Below are positions 35,495 to 43,861 of a stretch of DNA of 64,000 nt, one piece after another. Position numbers and translations under genes: made by a program. Under the pieces are notes generated by a model. That model did no database searches. It was not told where the DNA came from and saw nothing but the letters and a program-made list of their open reading frames with translations. How positions within the stretch are numbered: position 1 is the first letter of the stretch; each line of letters begins with the position of its first letter. The DNA lies in the NCBI GenBank assembly GCA_016717165.1, contig JADKGA010000003.1:1-64000 (forward strand). The letters are read 5' to 3'. The DNA is from Candidatus Lutibacillus vidarii (GTDB taxonomy: Bacteria; Actinomycetota; Actinomycetes; Actinomycetales; Dermatophilaceae).

Positions 35495-36138
35495 CCACCC
35501 ACCCCGATGACGACGAGAACAAGCAGGACCTGGCCCAGATGCTGCGCCGCAGTCGTCACGACGGCCAGTGCACGCTGAGGAGCAACGAGCCGGTGGTAGC
35601 CCGCGGAGCCCGCGGCGAGGACGAGCAGCAGCGCGCCGGCCCCGGCGACCGGCCCCGAGGCGACCCCGACACCGACGAGCAGGACGACCGGCAGCGCCGC
35701 GAGGGCGAGGGCGACCCCCACCGGGGCGGCGGTCTGCAGCACCGGCCACAGCAGGACCGCGATGGCGACGGCGCACACCGCGGCGACGACTGCACCGACG
35801 ACCCAGCCGAGCGTGCTCCGCTCGGTCGGCACGAGAAACAGAGCGGCAAGGAAGCCGAGATGGCACACGGCATACCCGAGAACGCCGACCCGACCGGGGC
35901 GGGCCCGGCCCGTTCCCAGGGCGACATCGGCGGCGGTGCAGGCCGCAACGGCGAGGAGCACCGCGCGCCCCGCGGCGAAGGACTCGGCCCGGCCCAGCCA
36001 GGCCAGCGCGAGGAGCAGCACCCCGAAGGCGGGGCGCAGGATGCGCGACAGGTCCCGGTCGGAGCGGGCCACGGCGCCGACGTCGCCGGCGCCCAGGGCA
36101 GCCAGGGCCACGAGGAGGACGACGGCGTACCAGCTCAC
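35491..36138 (-). CDS. Lysoplasmalogenase-like (YhhN/TMEM86) membrane protein, copy 1
   Basis: The 215-residue membrane protein has the same architecture as its downstream neighbour: AACTAADVALGTGRARPG matches the AGDxxL motif, YAVCHLGFLAALFLVPTE the GHLaY motif, and TTAAQHLGQVLLVLVVIGVG the C-terminal YHxgQ region. Several motif residues differ from copy 2 (TAADVAL rather than AGDVFL), so it may be diverged or inactive. The two form a coupled tandem pair (ATGA overlap). Confidence 0.8.
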   Translation of the reverse strand: MSWYAVVLLVALAALGAGDVGAVARSDRDLSRILRPAFGVLLLALAWLGRAESFAAGRAVLLAVAACTAADVALGTGRARPGRVGVLGYAVCHLGFLAALFLVPTERSTLGWVVGAVVAAVCAVAIAVLLWPVLQTAAPVGVALALAALPVVLLVGVGVASGPVAGAGALLLVLAAGSAGYHRLVAPQRALAVVTTAAQHLGQVLLVLVVIGVGG

Positions 36139-36182
36139 CGGACGAGCCTCCCACAGACCACGGGCCTAGACTTGAGGCTGTG

Positions 36183-36548
36183 ATGGTGACCGAGCATGTC
36201 GTGACCGAGCAGGACACCGCGGCGACGGTGGGAAGCGGTGATCTGCCCGTCCTGGCCACTCCGACCCTGGCGACGTGGTTCGAGATGGCGACCGTTGCGG
36301 GCGCCGCGGACATGGTCGAGGACGGCCAGACCACGGTCGGGACGCTCCTGGCCATCGAGCATCTCCGGCCGAGCCCGGTCGGGGCCACCGTGACCATCCA
36401 CTGCAGCATGCCGGCCCGGGACGGCCGTCGGATCATGTTCCAGGTCCGCGCCACAGACGCCGACGGTGAGGACCTCGCCACCGGCAAGGTCCACCGCGCG
36501 GTGGTCAACGCCAAGAAGTTCATGGCTCGCTGCACCACGGCCGAGTGA
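36183..36548 (+). CDS. Hotdog-fold thioesterase (fluoroacetyl-CoA thioesterase-like)
   Basis: The 121-residue protein begins MVTEHVVTEQDTAATVGSGD and contains VLATPTLATWFEMATVAGAA, TTVGTLLAIEHLRPSPVGAT and AVVNAKKFMARC. The T.......E spacing (TPTLATWFE) and 'H......G..v' core match the FlK-like/acyl-CoA thioesterase hotdog family. It probably hydrolyses short acyl-CoA esters. It is divergent from the lysoplasmalogenase pair, 44 bases apart. Confidence 0.85.
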   Translation: MVTEHVVTEQDTAATVGSGDLPVLATPTLATWFEMATVAGAADMVEDGQTTVGTLLAIEHLRPSPVGATVTIHCSMPARDGRRIMFQVRATDADGEDLATGKVHRAVVNAKKFMARCTTAE

Positions 36549-36574
36549 GCCGCTCGGCCCGTCTGCCTGGCTGG

Positions 36575-36746
36575 TCACCGGTGCGCTGAGCACTCCCGTA
36601 CGGCGAGGACGACCAAGGCCCGCGCCACGGCGATGACCTCGTCGAGGTCGACCTGCTCCCTGGGTGCGTGTGCGTACCGCACGTCCCCCGGACCGAAGTG
36701 CAGCGACGGTATGCCGCCCACGCCGACAAACAGCCGAAAGGTCCGG
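36575..36746 (-). pseudogene. C-terminal remnant of an M20-family peptidase
   Basis: The minus-strand tail FRLFVGVGGIPSLHFGPGDV, RYAHAPREQVDLDEVIAVAR and ALVVLAVREC matches the extreme C-terminus of M20 amidohydrolases (the GGIPxLHxGPGD and AHxPxExV motifs). No other part of the enzyme (zinc ligands, dimerisation domain) precedes it, so about 55 residues of an enzyme of about 430 remain. It is a deletion remnant. The remainder up to 37028 shows no gene. Confidence 0.6.
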
Positions 36747-37028
36747 GGCGGCGATGCTTTGGGAATGGGTAGCGCGCGGCGCGGCCGTTGGGCGGGGTGA
36801 CCAACACCATGGCGTGGACCGGACCAAAGGCCCGTGAGCAGCACGGATGCAGGTTCGCCGCGGCGTAGCATCGAGGTGGAGGGCAGTCGCCGCCGATCGG
36901 GCCCAAGGAATGTGCCGACCCTCGTCAGACCACCCTGCGCGGATGCCGCGCCGGGTCCCGCGTGCCCGCAGGCAGACCTCCCTCCACCGACCCGGACCCG
37001 GGCCGGTAGCGATGAAAGGGAAGTAGCC

Positions 37029-37511
37029 ATGGACCTCGTGGGGCACCTGCGGGCACAGTCCACCACGCTCGTCGACGAGGCCACCGCAGCGGTGGCCCGG
37101 GCCGAGCTCACCCACTACGTGCGGCACGGCGAGGAGGTCACCCGCGAGCACCTGCGGACCCTGCTCGAGCTGACGATCCTCTGCCTGGAGCAGCGGCAGC
37201 TCGCCCCGATGGTCGAGCACGCCGAGCAGATCGCGCGGGAGCGCTTCGCCGCCGGCTTCGGGCTCGAGGAGGTGCAGACCGCGTTCAACGTCCTCGAGGA
37301 GGCCGCCTGGCTGCACCTGGTGCACGAGGCACCGACCGACGAGCTCGCCCAGGACCTCGGCCTGGTCGCGACGGTCCTCGGCGCCGGCAAGGACCAGCTG
37401 GCCCGGACCTATGTCTCCCTCGCTAGCCACCACCAGGCTCCGAGCCTGGACATGCGGGCGCTCTTCGACGGTGTGGCAACGCACAGCATCGCCAACGCGC
37501 ACACGCCATAG
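37029..37511 (+). CDS. RsbRD N-terminal-like sensor domain protein
   Basis: The 160-residue helical protein begins MDLVGHLRAQSTTLVDEATA with GGGAAG ahead of ATG 37029. The segment ARAELTHYVRHGEEVTREHL followed by long helices (ERFAAGFGLEEVQTAFNVLE, then LGLVATVLGAGKDQLARTYV) resembles the RsbRD N-terminal domain, a non-heme-globin-like helical bundle seen in co-antagonists of stress-sigma pathways. No STAS or kinase domain is attached. The role is unknown. Confidence 0.55.
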   Translation: MDLVGHLRAQSTTLVDEATAAVARAELTHYVRHGEEVTREHLRTLLELTILCLEQRQLAPMVEHAEQIARERFAAGFGLEEVQTAFNVLEEAAWLHLVHEAPTDELAQDLGLVATVLGAGKDQLARTYVSLASHHQAPSLDMRALFDGVATHSIANAHTP

Positions 37512-37596
37512 GACGCGCGCGGGCGCTTCGGGGGTCAGAGCCCTTGGTGTCAGCGTGCGCGCGGGCACCGAGCGCCCGGCCCTTCAGAACGCGAAA

Positions 37597-37623
37597 CTCC
37601 CCGAGTCGCTAAGACTCGGGGAG
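37597..37623 (+). terminator. Perfect 11-bp hairpin at the backbone/island junction
   Basis: CTCCCCGAGTC (37597-37607) pairs with GACTCGGGGAG (37613-37623) around the loop GCTAA. It lies 86 bases after the RsbRD-like gene and is probably its terminator. The downstream sequence changes character here. No tRNA gene is present at this junction. Confidence 0.6.
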
Positions 37624-37650
37624 CACGGGACGTCCTGACCCATCAGGTCG

Positions 37651-38136
37651 GTGGACCTCCGTAGAGAGTTTGAGAACCCCTGCCCACACCTGAAAACCCT
37701 GTCCTTGCGCAGGTCACGCGGGTTCTACAAGCAGGACCGACGCTCGTCTCGCCCGTCCGTGGTGGACACCAGGGGCCGGATGGTGCGTTCACTTGGGATG
37801 GCTCAAACCCTTCTACGGGCCGAGCAGATCGACGAGCTGGTGGCGAGGTACCGCGACGGCGCGACGCTCATTGAACTGGCCTCACGCTTCGGCATCCACC
37901 GTCGGACGGTCGCGGAGCATCTGACGCGGCGGAAGGTCCCGATCCGCCGCCGCGGGCGATTCGACCCTTCCCGCATTCATGAAGCAGCCGACCTCTACGA
38001 CAGCGGGTTGACGCTGGTAGAGGTCGGCTTGAAGGTCGGCGCGGGGCCGCAGGCAGTTCGCCGCGCTCTGGCCGAGCATGGCGTCCCGATTCGCGAGGGC
38101 GGTGGACGACGTAGCCGGATGGCCGCTGCCTCCTGA
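37651..38136 (+). CDS. HTH protein resembling the C-terminal tail of a serine recombinase
   Basis: The recognisable part starts near codon 50: MAQTLLRAEQIDELVARYRD, GATLIELASRFGIHRRTVAE and HLTRRKVPIRRRG, then a second HTH-like unit (ADLYDSGLTLVEVGLKVGAG, QAVRRALAEHGVPIREGG). This double HTH is like the end of large serine recombinases. The catalytic N-terminal domain is absent, so this is either a stand-alone regulator or an integrase remnant. The start is uncertain: GTG 37651 or ATG 37798. Confidence 0.5.
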   Translation: MDLRREFENPCPHLKTLSLRRSRGFYKQDRRSSRPSVVDTRGRMVRSLGMAQTLLRAEQIDELVARYRDGATLIELASRFGIHRRTVAEHLTRRKVPIRRRGRFDPSRIHEAADLYDSGLTLVEVGLKVGAGPQAVRRALAEHGVPIREGGGRRSRMAAAS

Positions 38137-38163
38137 CCCGCCGTGATTCCCCTGGGCGAAAGC

Positions 38164-38529
38164 TTACGCGAGCACGAGCGATTCGCGCTCGTCGGCACGC
38201 GCACCGCGCCGCTGGTCACGACGGATCATCGCCTCGCGGATGCGCACACGGACGAGCAGCACGACGCTGATCGGCCCCATGACGATGAACTTCAAGGCGT
38301 TCCAGCACCCCCACAGCACGACCAGGTGAAGCCAACCGGGGCCGCCGTCGGCAACGAGGTCCGAACAGATGGTTACGACCAGGATGTACGGGGCGGCAGC
38401 GAGCATCGCAGGGAGCCCCCACTTGAGACCGCGACGCGTGCGGATGGCAGCGAGCAGCCGATTGCTCGGCATGTAGCGGTGGAGGAAGTCGCGGGTACGG
38501 ACGCTGAGCATCCAGAAGAAGCGAAACAT
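38164..38529 (-). CDS. Small actinobacterial membrane protein ('sulfate permease'-annotated type)
   Basis: The 121-residue protein starts MFRFFWMLSVRTRDFLHRYM at ATG 38529 with GAGAGG upstream. It has SNRLLAAIRTRRGLKWGLPA, then helices MLAAAPYILVVTICSDLVAD and LWGCWNALKFIVMGPISVVL and a basic tail. Homologues are common in actinobacterial accessory regions, where they are often labelled sulfate permease without evidence. Function unknown. Confidence 0.65.
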   Translation of the reverse strand: MFRFFWMLSVRTRDFLHRYMPSNRLLAAIRTRRGLKWGLPAMLAAAPYILVVTICSDLVADGGPGWLHLVVLWGCWNALKFIVMGPISVVLLVRVRIREAMIRRDQRRGARADERESLVLA

Positions 38530-38721
38530 GGCGGGCCTCTCAACACACGTGTTTCTCCGTCGAGGAGGCAGAACGTGTATGAGTGCCCGAGGGCCGTCCC
38601 GGAGGACCCGCAAATGAGGAGAACCTGCCTCGTCTTCCACTCTACGCCGGTCTTGGCGCGCACGGAAGACCTGGCTGCTCTCGGCGCACCTCTCAGGCAG
38701 GAGTCCGAGAGGAACACGACC

Positions 38722-39720
38722 ATGCCGAGCTTGAGTGAGATCGCACGAGATGAGCGCACCGCGCGAATGGTGCTGTCGATGCTCGTTGAACCGGAAGACG
38801 CGGTGACAGGTCGCCTGCTCGCCACCGTTGGCAGCGTCGAAACCCTACGGCTGGCCGAGTCCGACATCCGTGCTCCTCGCCTCAGCGACGTTGACGCCCA
38901 GGTCTGGCGCGGGCACTTCGCCGCTCCGGGTATTGACTCACTTGGCGAACGTCTCCTCCAGGCACGACGAACCGGGCTCGGTGTCTTGATCCCCGGCGAC
39001 GACGAATGGCCCCGCTCGCTCGGCGATCTCGGCGAGCGAGCCCCGTACGTGCTCTGGACTCGCGGGGCGTCGTCGTTCCTCGCACGCCCACTCGCCGATT
39101 TCGTGACCCTCACCGGCGCACGAGCTTCAACTTCCTACGGCGAGCACGTTGCCGGGACGCTCGCCTCCGACTTGGCCACCGCCAAACGGATCGTCGTTGC
39201 GGGCGGTGCGTACGGCATCGAAGGGGCTGCGCATCGTGCAGCGCTCGCGAGCGGGGGCGACACGATTGCTATCCTGGCGAACGGAGTTGATCGTGCGTAC
39301 CCGGCGGGCCACAGCGAACTGCTTGGTCGTGTCGCCGATGTCGGTCTACTGGTCAGCGAAGTAGCACCAGGTGCAACGCCGACCCGCCATCGTTTCCTTG
39401 CCCGTGCGCGGTTGATGGCCGCGCTGTCCGCAGCAACTGTCGTGGTTGAGGCAGGTGCGCGGTCGGGATCGATGAAGGTCGCACACGAAGCACATCAACT
39501 CGGCCGCGCAGTCGGCGCCGTCCCTGGCCCCGTCACCAGCGCGACGAGTGTCGGCCCGCACCGGCTTCTGCACAGTGGGGAGGCCCAGTTAGTAGCCGAC
39601 TCGACCGACCTCAAACAGATGATCGGGCAGCCAGTAGGCAGCAGGGCGTCCGTTGCGGCGGTGCGGAGCCAACCTGCTCGTAGCACCTCGTGGGAGGCGC
39701 GAAGCGACGTTGAGATGTGA
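38722..39720 (+). CDS. dprA: DprA-family DNA-processing protein
   Basis: The 332-residue protein begins MPSLSEIARDERTARMVLSM with GAGAGG upstream. The Rossmann-like DprA core has VTLTGARASTSYGEHVAGTL, VVAGGAYGIEGAAHRAALAS and ILANGVDRAYPAGHSELLGR, then VVVEAGARSGSMKVAHEAHQ. DprA loads RecA on incoming ssDNA. This copy lies in the island and lacks the usual C-terminal winged helix; TGARAST replaces the common vGsR.aS. It may act on conjugated DNA or in defence rather than natural competence. Confidence 0.85.
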   Translation: MPSLSEIARDERTARMVLSMLVEPEDAVTGRLLATVGSVETLRLAESDIRAPRLSDVDAQVWRGHFAAPGIDSLGERLLQARRTGLGVLIPGDDEWPRSLGDLGERAPYVLWTRGASSFLARPLADFVTLTGARASTSYGEHVAGTLASDLATAKRIVVAGGAYGIEGAAHRAALASGGDTIAILANGVDRAYPAGHSELLGRVADVGLLVSEVAPGATPTRHRFLARARLMAALSAATVVVEAGARSGSMKVAHEAHQLGRAVGAVPGPVTSATSVGPHRLLHSGEAQLVADSTDLKQMIGQPVGSRASVAAVRSQPARSTSWEARSDVEM

Positions 39721-39786
39721 CAGCAGGGTTCTGAACCTTGGCCGCTCCCTCAACGCGTTGTCGGTGGTCATCCCTACGCTTGTCAT

Positions 39787-41040
39787 ATGAGATTCACTGC
39801 CCTCCACCGCGCGCTCGGTCGCGGCCCCGGTCCGTTGACGGACGAACTGCTCGATTCTGCTGTCGCGGCTGGTGCGACGGAGTCCGACGACCTGGACTGG
39901 AAGTCGGAGCTTCCACCTCAGAAGGGATTGCCGCAGACCGACTTCCCGAAAGACGTTGCGGCCATGGCGAACAGTGGTGGTGGCCTCATCGTCTTCGGCG
40001 TGCACGAGTCACAGAAGGCGGCGACCGGGCGTACCGACGTTGGAGACTTTGACGAGGGGTACGAGCGCTCACTCCGCAGCGCGGCGATCACCGCGATCAC
40101 GCCGCCCGTCTTCGGTTTGAACGTGTTCCGGCTGGGTTCGACGGAAGGCGAGCATGCCGTCATCGTTGAGGTGCCAGCCAGCGTCGATGGCCCGCATCTG
40201 ATCCACAGGGGCGACTACTTCGGCGCACCCGTTCGGAACGATGCGGACACGGTGTGGATGAAGGAGCGTCAGATCGAGGCGATGTACCGTGCGCGCTTCG
40301 ACGAGCGCCGCCACGCCACCGAAGTTCTGGACACGTTGTATGCGGAAGCAGCAGCCGGACGAGATTCAGAGACGCGCGCCTGGCTGGTAGCAGTTGCCCA
40401 CCCACGCCTCCCACGCGTCGGAAGTCGGCTCACGCGCGATGACGCCCGTGAGATTCTCGCAAGGACTGAGAGCCTTGCGCTCTTTTACGCAGGCCGCGGT
40501 GGCATTCACCCACTGGAGAGCATCGACCGCCACAATCCGCGACCAGGCCTTCGTCGGTGGGTGGCCGTGAACAGCGCTACAGGTGAAGGCTCGGCGTGGA
40601 AAGAGGCCTGGGCGAGCATTCACCACGACGGATCGGTCACGATCGCAGCGGCCGTTGGCGGCCACCGCATGAGCAGCGACGGCTACTTCGATGGCTGGCA
40701 GGTCCAGTCCGCAGCGATCGAGTGTGCGGTGGCAGACCTCATGGCGCTCTTGCGCAAGACAGCGGAAGCGACAGGCGGCGGCGAGTACGACATCCGCATC
40801 GGGATCGACTTCACCGGCGATCAGCCGCTGACCATCTCAACGATCGACAACTTCGGCTATCACTACGACGGAGCGTCAGTCCCACTTCACCGGTACACGC
40901 CAGTCGAGTTCACTGTGAACGCCGCCGAGTCGGACTTGGACTTCTACTGGCACGTTCATGATCTCGCTCAGGACTGCGTCAACCAAGGCGGCATCTCGAA
41001 CGTGCAGATGATCCAGCCACCTCTCCGCGAGAACTCGTAA
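39787..41040 (+). CDS. AlbA_2 (Schlafen-type) domain protein
   Basis: The 417-residue protein has ESDDLDWKSELPPQKGLPQT, FPKDVAAMANSGGGLIVFGV and VPASVDGPHLIHRGDYFGAP at about residues 35-160, the AlbA_2/Schlafen core in which E.....D..K residues form a possible nuclease/nucleotide site. The following 250 residues have no clear match. AlbA_2 proteins are common in phage-defence and regulatory loci. It is 66 bases after dprA on the same strand. Confidence 0.7.
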   Translation: MRFTALHRALGRGPGPLTDELLDSAVAAGATESDDLDWKSELPPQKGLPQTDFPKDVAAMANSGGGLIVFGVHESQKAATGRTDVGDFDEGYERSLRSAAITAITPPVFGLNVFRLGSTEGEHAVIVEVPASVDGPHLIHRGDYFGAPVRNDADTVWMKERQIEAMYRARFDERRHATEVLDTLYAEAAAGRDSETRAWLVAVAHPRLPRVGSRLTRDDAREILARTESLALFYAGRGGIHPLESIDRHNPRPGLRRWVAVNSATGEGSAWKEAWASIHHDGSVTIAAAVGGHRMSSDGYFDGWQVQSAAIECAVADLMALLRKTAEATGGGEYDIRIGIDFTGDQPLTISTIDNFGYHYDGASVPLHRYTPVEFTVNAAESDLDFYWHVHDLAQDCVNQGGISNVQMIQPPLRENS

Positions 41041-41121
41041 TCGCTTTCTGTCCTCCTCCACAATGCCTGGTGTCGCGCGCTGTGCGCGAAGGCGCGTTGT
41101 CTACCCGGAGCAGACTGTTGT

Positions 41122-42009
41122 CTACGGCACCGACACCAGAGGCCAGCCTTGCCCGATCTCTGGAATGGAATCGGAAAGCACGGCAACCTCAATGGCCTTG
41201 CCGACGCGATGCGCTGAGTAGTGGAGCTCAAACTCTCGCCGCCGACGTTCCGAGTAAAGGTCCGCTACTTGCGGAGCATTGTCGTAGGTAAGAATCCAGG
41301 GCCGGTCTGCCACGGAGTTGAGGACTTTGGCAAGGTCTTCGTGATCGGTTGCGGAGAAGGCATTCAGGTACAGTGACCCGGCTTTCTCGAAGTACGGCGG
41401 GTCCGCGTAGATGAAGACATCGTCTCTCTGTGCGTAGTCAGAAATGACTTCAATCCCATCGAGCGACGTCGGAACAATGTTGTCGGCGTAGAGCGACAGA
41501 ATGCGAATGCGTTCCGCCAAGCCGTCCCTGTTGAACCGAGCGTCGATTTTGTAGTTGCCTGCTTGGTTCAACCCTCCAATGGGACCGCCATTGAGTACGC
41601 CGGACCTGTTCGTGCGGTTCAGGTAGAAGGTAGCGAATCCGAGCTTGGAAAGATCACTAGTATCAGCAGCGACATAGATTTCCCGTTGTCGTCGCCACTC
41701 GGTGACGTCCAGCTTGGCCTTATGGATTCGGTCGATTAGCCAACCTGGCTCAGACTGAACCGTGCTCCAGAACGCGTGAATTGCCGGGTCGAGGTCATTA
41801 ATCACAACACGCTCGACTTGCCCGGTGACAAGGAGACTGAGTCCGGCTCCAACGCCGCCTGCGTAAGGCTCAACGTAGGTGCAACCTGCGAGGTCCATGT
41901 CACGGATCATCTTGCGAAGTCGTGAGTACAACGCTGACTTGCCACCGGGGTACCGGAGCGGTGAGATCCTTGGTCGTCGTGTAGAGACACCGATAGCACT
42001 CGCACTCAC
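41122..42009 (-). CDS. D12-class (Dam-like) N6-adenine DNA methyltransferase
   Basis: The 295-residue protein from GTG 42009 has PLRYPGGKSALYSRLRKMIR (D12 N-terminal motif), YVEPYAGGVGAGLSLL (SAM-binding FxGxG-like), VINDLDPAIHAFWSTV and the catalytic DVFIYADPPYFEKAG (DPPY). It methylates adenine N6 in a short recognition sequence. It overlaps the ParB-like gene by four bases (GTGA), an unusual pairing. No restriction nuclease lies next to it. Confidence 0.88.
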   Translation of the reverse strand: MSASAIGVSTRRPRISPLRYPGGKSALYSRLRKMIRDMDLAGCTYVEPYAGGVGAGLSLLVTGQVERVVINDLDPAIHAFWSTVQSEPGWLIDRIHKAKLDVTEWRRQREIYVAADTSDLSKLGFATFYLNRTNRSGVLNGGPIGGLNQAGNYKIDARFNRDGLAERIRILSLYADNIVPTSLDGIEVISDYAQRDDVFIYADPPYFEKAGSLYLNAFSATDHEDLAKVLNSVADRPWILTYDNAPQVADLYSERRRREFELHYSAHRVGKAIEVAVLSDSIPEIGQGWPLVSVP

Positions 42010-43526
42010 GGCTTCATCACGTACCTCATGATCGAGTCGATGGAGGACCACATCGAGAATGCCTGGTCGGCGTCAACGAGGAAGTGGTGATTATGGTTGA
42101 TCGCGTTGAGAGAGTCGCCTGAGTTGGTGTAGGTGACAAGTTTCCCGGACCTAACGCCTTCGATAACCTGAATCAAGTACTTTGGCCCATTAGATTTGAC
42201 ATAGTCCAGGAGCCAGTTCAGAGCGTGACTGAGTTGAACCCGCCCGTTCTGATTGTTTCCCGAGCCCTTTATGTCGATCGACTTTGCCTCAGCAAAGGCC
42301 TTGATTGACTTCTCCAGCACAGCGCGGACCATGAGGAAGGTGGCGTTGGGGAACTTCTGCACGTCGACCTCGGACAGCTCGCCGAGCAGGAGTATTACCG
42401 CCTCCGGGTAGCTGGTCGGCGGTTTGATCTGTCCTAGGTCAAGATTTCTGGGCTTCTTTTTCTTCGCCGGCGGCTTTGGTGACGGCTTCGATCCTGTCGG
42501 GATGGGTTCGCCGGTCGGAGGCTTCCCGGGGCTGGAAGTGCCCGTGGGCGAAGCCGGCGTCGTGCCGGCACTTCCGCCGACGGGCGTGTTTCCGCTTCCG
42601 CCCGAGTTTGTCCCTGCAGGGGGGCTCGTGGGAGCAGGTGAACTTGCGTCGCCCGCTTCGGCGACGATCTGACGCAGTTCTCTCATCAATTGCGTGTAAC
42701 GAGGGCTTGAAACCGAGTTCAGGCTGCGAGTATTGATGTTCTCCTCATACATCCCGCGGACGATCGCGGTGGCCACGTGCTTGAAGGCGACATCTGAGAT
42801 CGTCTTCGAGACGTTGCCATCCGAGGCCATCGAAAGCCCGGTGAGGTCAAGGAACTCTTTGGACTCGTAGATGCGAGCGAGCGTCGACAGCCCCCTCGCC
42901 CACTTCTTCGTTGCAAGGAAGTCCTGTAGCTCAGCGTCGTCGTATTTAACAGACTTGAAGAGATTGATTATGTGAGCGCGGAAGACGAACTTGCGGACGT
43001 CGATGGTGGGATACCTAGTGAGGAGCTCGCCGAGTTTCCGCCCAGCGTCTATCTGTGCCTGGAAGAACGCTGCTTGTCTGCTGGGACTCCACGCACGTCG
43101 GAGATTCCCAGTGTGGATGGCCGCGATCAACTGATCCGCTTCGGTTTGGTTCGGCGCGATCATGACTCGGACCTTCGCGAGCGCAGCGCGATCTGGTAGA
43201 AGTGCGGCCAGCGACGCTACTCGCGCCCGGTAGTCAGGAACCAGCATCGGGTTCTGGATAGCTTTGAGTGCGGCGAGCCTTCGGTTCCCCTCAACCATCA
43301 CGTACTTGCCGCGGCGCTTCAGCACCACGGGTGTCTCATGCGTCAGGTAGCCGACCTTGCAGATGCCTTCGACAAGTCCCAGTGCGTCTTCGTTGACAAA
43401 CAGGTCTTCAATGATGTCGGCTTCGACTTTTGCGTCGGTCACTTCGAGGCGAACGTTCTTCGCGTCAAGTTGGACGTCCTTCAAGACGTCCAACTCAACT
43501 TCTGGCCAGTTAGAGGTGTCTAACAT
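42006..43526 (-). CDS. ParB-like nuclease-domain protein with linker and C-terminal domain
   Basis: The 506-residue protein has an N-terminal ParB/Srx-type domain (YLTHETPVVLKRRGKYVMVE, then GNRRLAALKAIQNP; GNRR is the conserved core), a helical middle, a Pro/Ser/Gly-rich linker at about residues 290-350 ending in PKPPAKKKKPRNL, and a C-terminal domain (ATFLMVRAVLEKSIKAFAEA, NHNHHFLVDADQAFSMWSSI). The last part resembles a HEPN-like helical domain, but this is tentative. It is coupled to the Dam-like gene downstream and preceded by a small HTH gene. It is probably defence or DNA-modification related; not a plasmid ParB. Confidence 0.7.
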   Translation of the reverse strand: MLDTSNWPEVELDVLKDVQLDAKNVRLEVTDAKVEADIIEDLFVNEDALGLVEGICKVGYLTHETPVVLKRRGKYVMVEGNRRLAALKAIQNPMLVPDYRARVASLAALLPDRAALAKVRVMIAPNQTEADQLIAAIHTGNLRRAWSPSRQAAFFQAQIDAGRKLGELLTRYPTIDVRKFVFRAHIINLFKSVKYDDAELQDFLATKKWARGLSTLARIYESKEFLDLTGLSMASDGNVSKTISDVAFKHVATAIVRGMYEENINTRSLNSVSSPRYTQLMRELRQIVAEAGDASSPAPTSPPAGTNSGGSGNTPVGGSAGTTPASPTGTSSPGKPPTGEPIPTGSKPSPKPPAKKKKPRNLDLGQIKPPTSYPEAVILLLGELSEVDVQKFPNATFLMVRAVLEKSIKAFAEAKSIDIKGSGNNQNGRVQLSHALNWLLDYVKSNGPKYLIQVIEGVRSGKLVTYTNSGDSLNAINHNHHFLVDADQAFSMWSSIDSIMRYVMKP

Positions 43527-43574
43527 CCGTTCCCGCCTTCTGTGCTGCTCGTCTCTGACATCGCGGTCACGAAC

Positions 43575-43775
43575 TCACCCATTGTGCTCCGCTCCTGCCT
43601 GCGGCCGTGAGCCGCGGACGTACGCAAGGACATCGCTCCTCACGAAGCGCCAAGCGCGCCCGACCTTCTCTCCTGGCAGTGATCCTGAACGAGCCAGCGA
43701 GAGCACCGTCTTGGTCGAGACCCTAAGGAGTGCAGCCGCCTCATCAGCGGTCAGAACTTCGTTATCTTCCGGCAT
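43575..43775 (-). CDS. Excisionase-type helix-turn-helix protein
   Basis: The 66-residue protein reads MPEDNEVLTADEAAALLRVS, TKTVLSLARSGSLPGEKVGR and AWRFVRSDVLAYVRG, the HTH_17/excisionase fold (MerR-like winged helix). ATG 43775 is used; an alternative ATG at 43804 adds ten residues. It lies 48 bases before the ParB-like gene. It could be a regulator of that pair or an Xis-type directionality factor for the island. Confidence 0.8.
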   Translation of the reverse strand: MPEDNEVLTADEAAALLRVSTKTVLSLARSGSLPGEKVGRAWRFVRSDVLAYVRGSRPQAGAEHNG

Positions 43776-43861
43776 CTTCTCGTAGCCTCCTTGTGCGGGA
43801 TGCATCTTCAGGCTATCAGCTAGGCGCGCCGTACGTAGGTGATCGCGACAGCGCACATGCG

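Noticed and set aside
35568..36548. 326-codon plus-strand frame running into the thioesterase
   Set aside because: Only the part from ATG 36183 resembles a protein; the upstream extension is the antisense of the lysoplasmalogenase-like gene.
37512..37650. Possible tRNA attachment site at the island border
   Set aside because: The strong stem at 37597-37623 has no cloverleaf partner arms or CCA-end pattern; no tRNA could be folded by eye.
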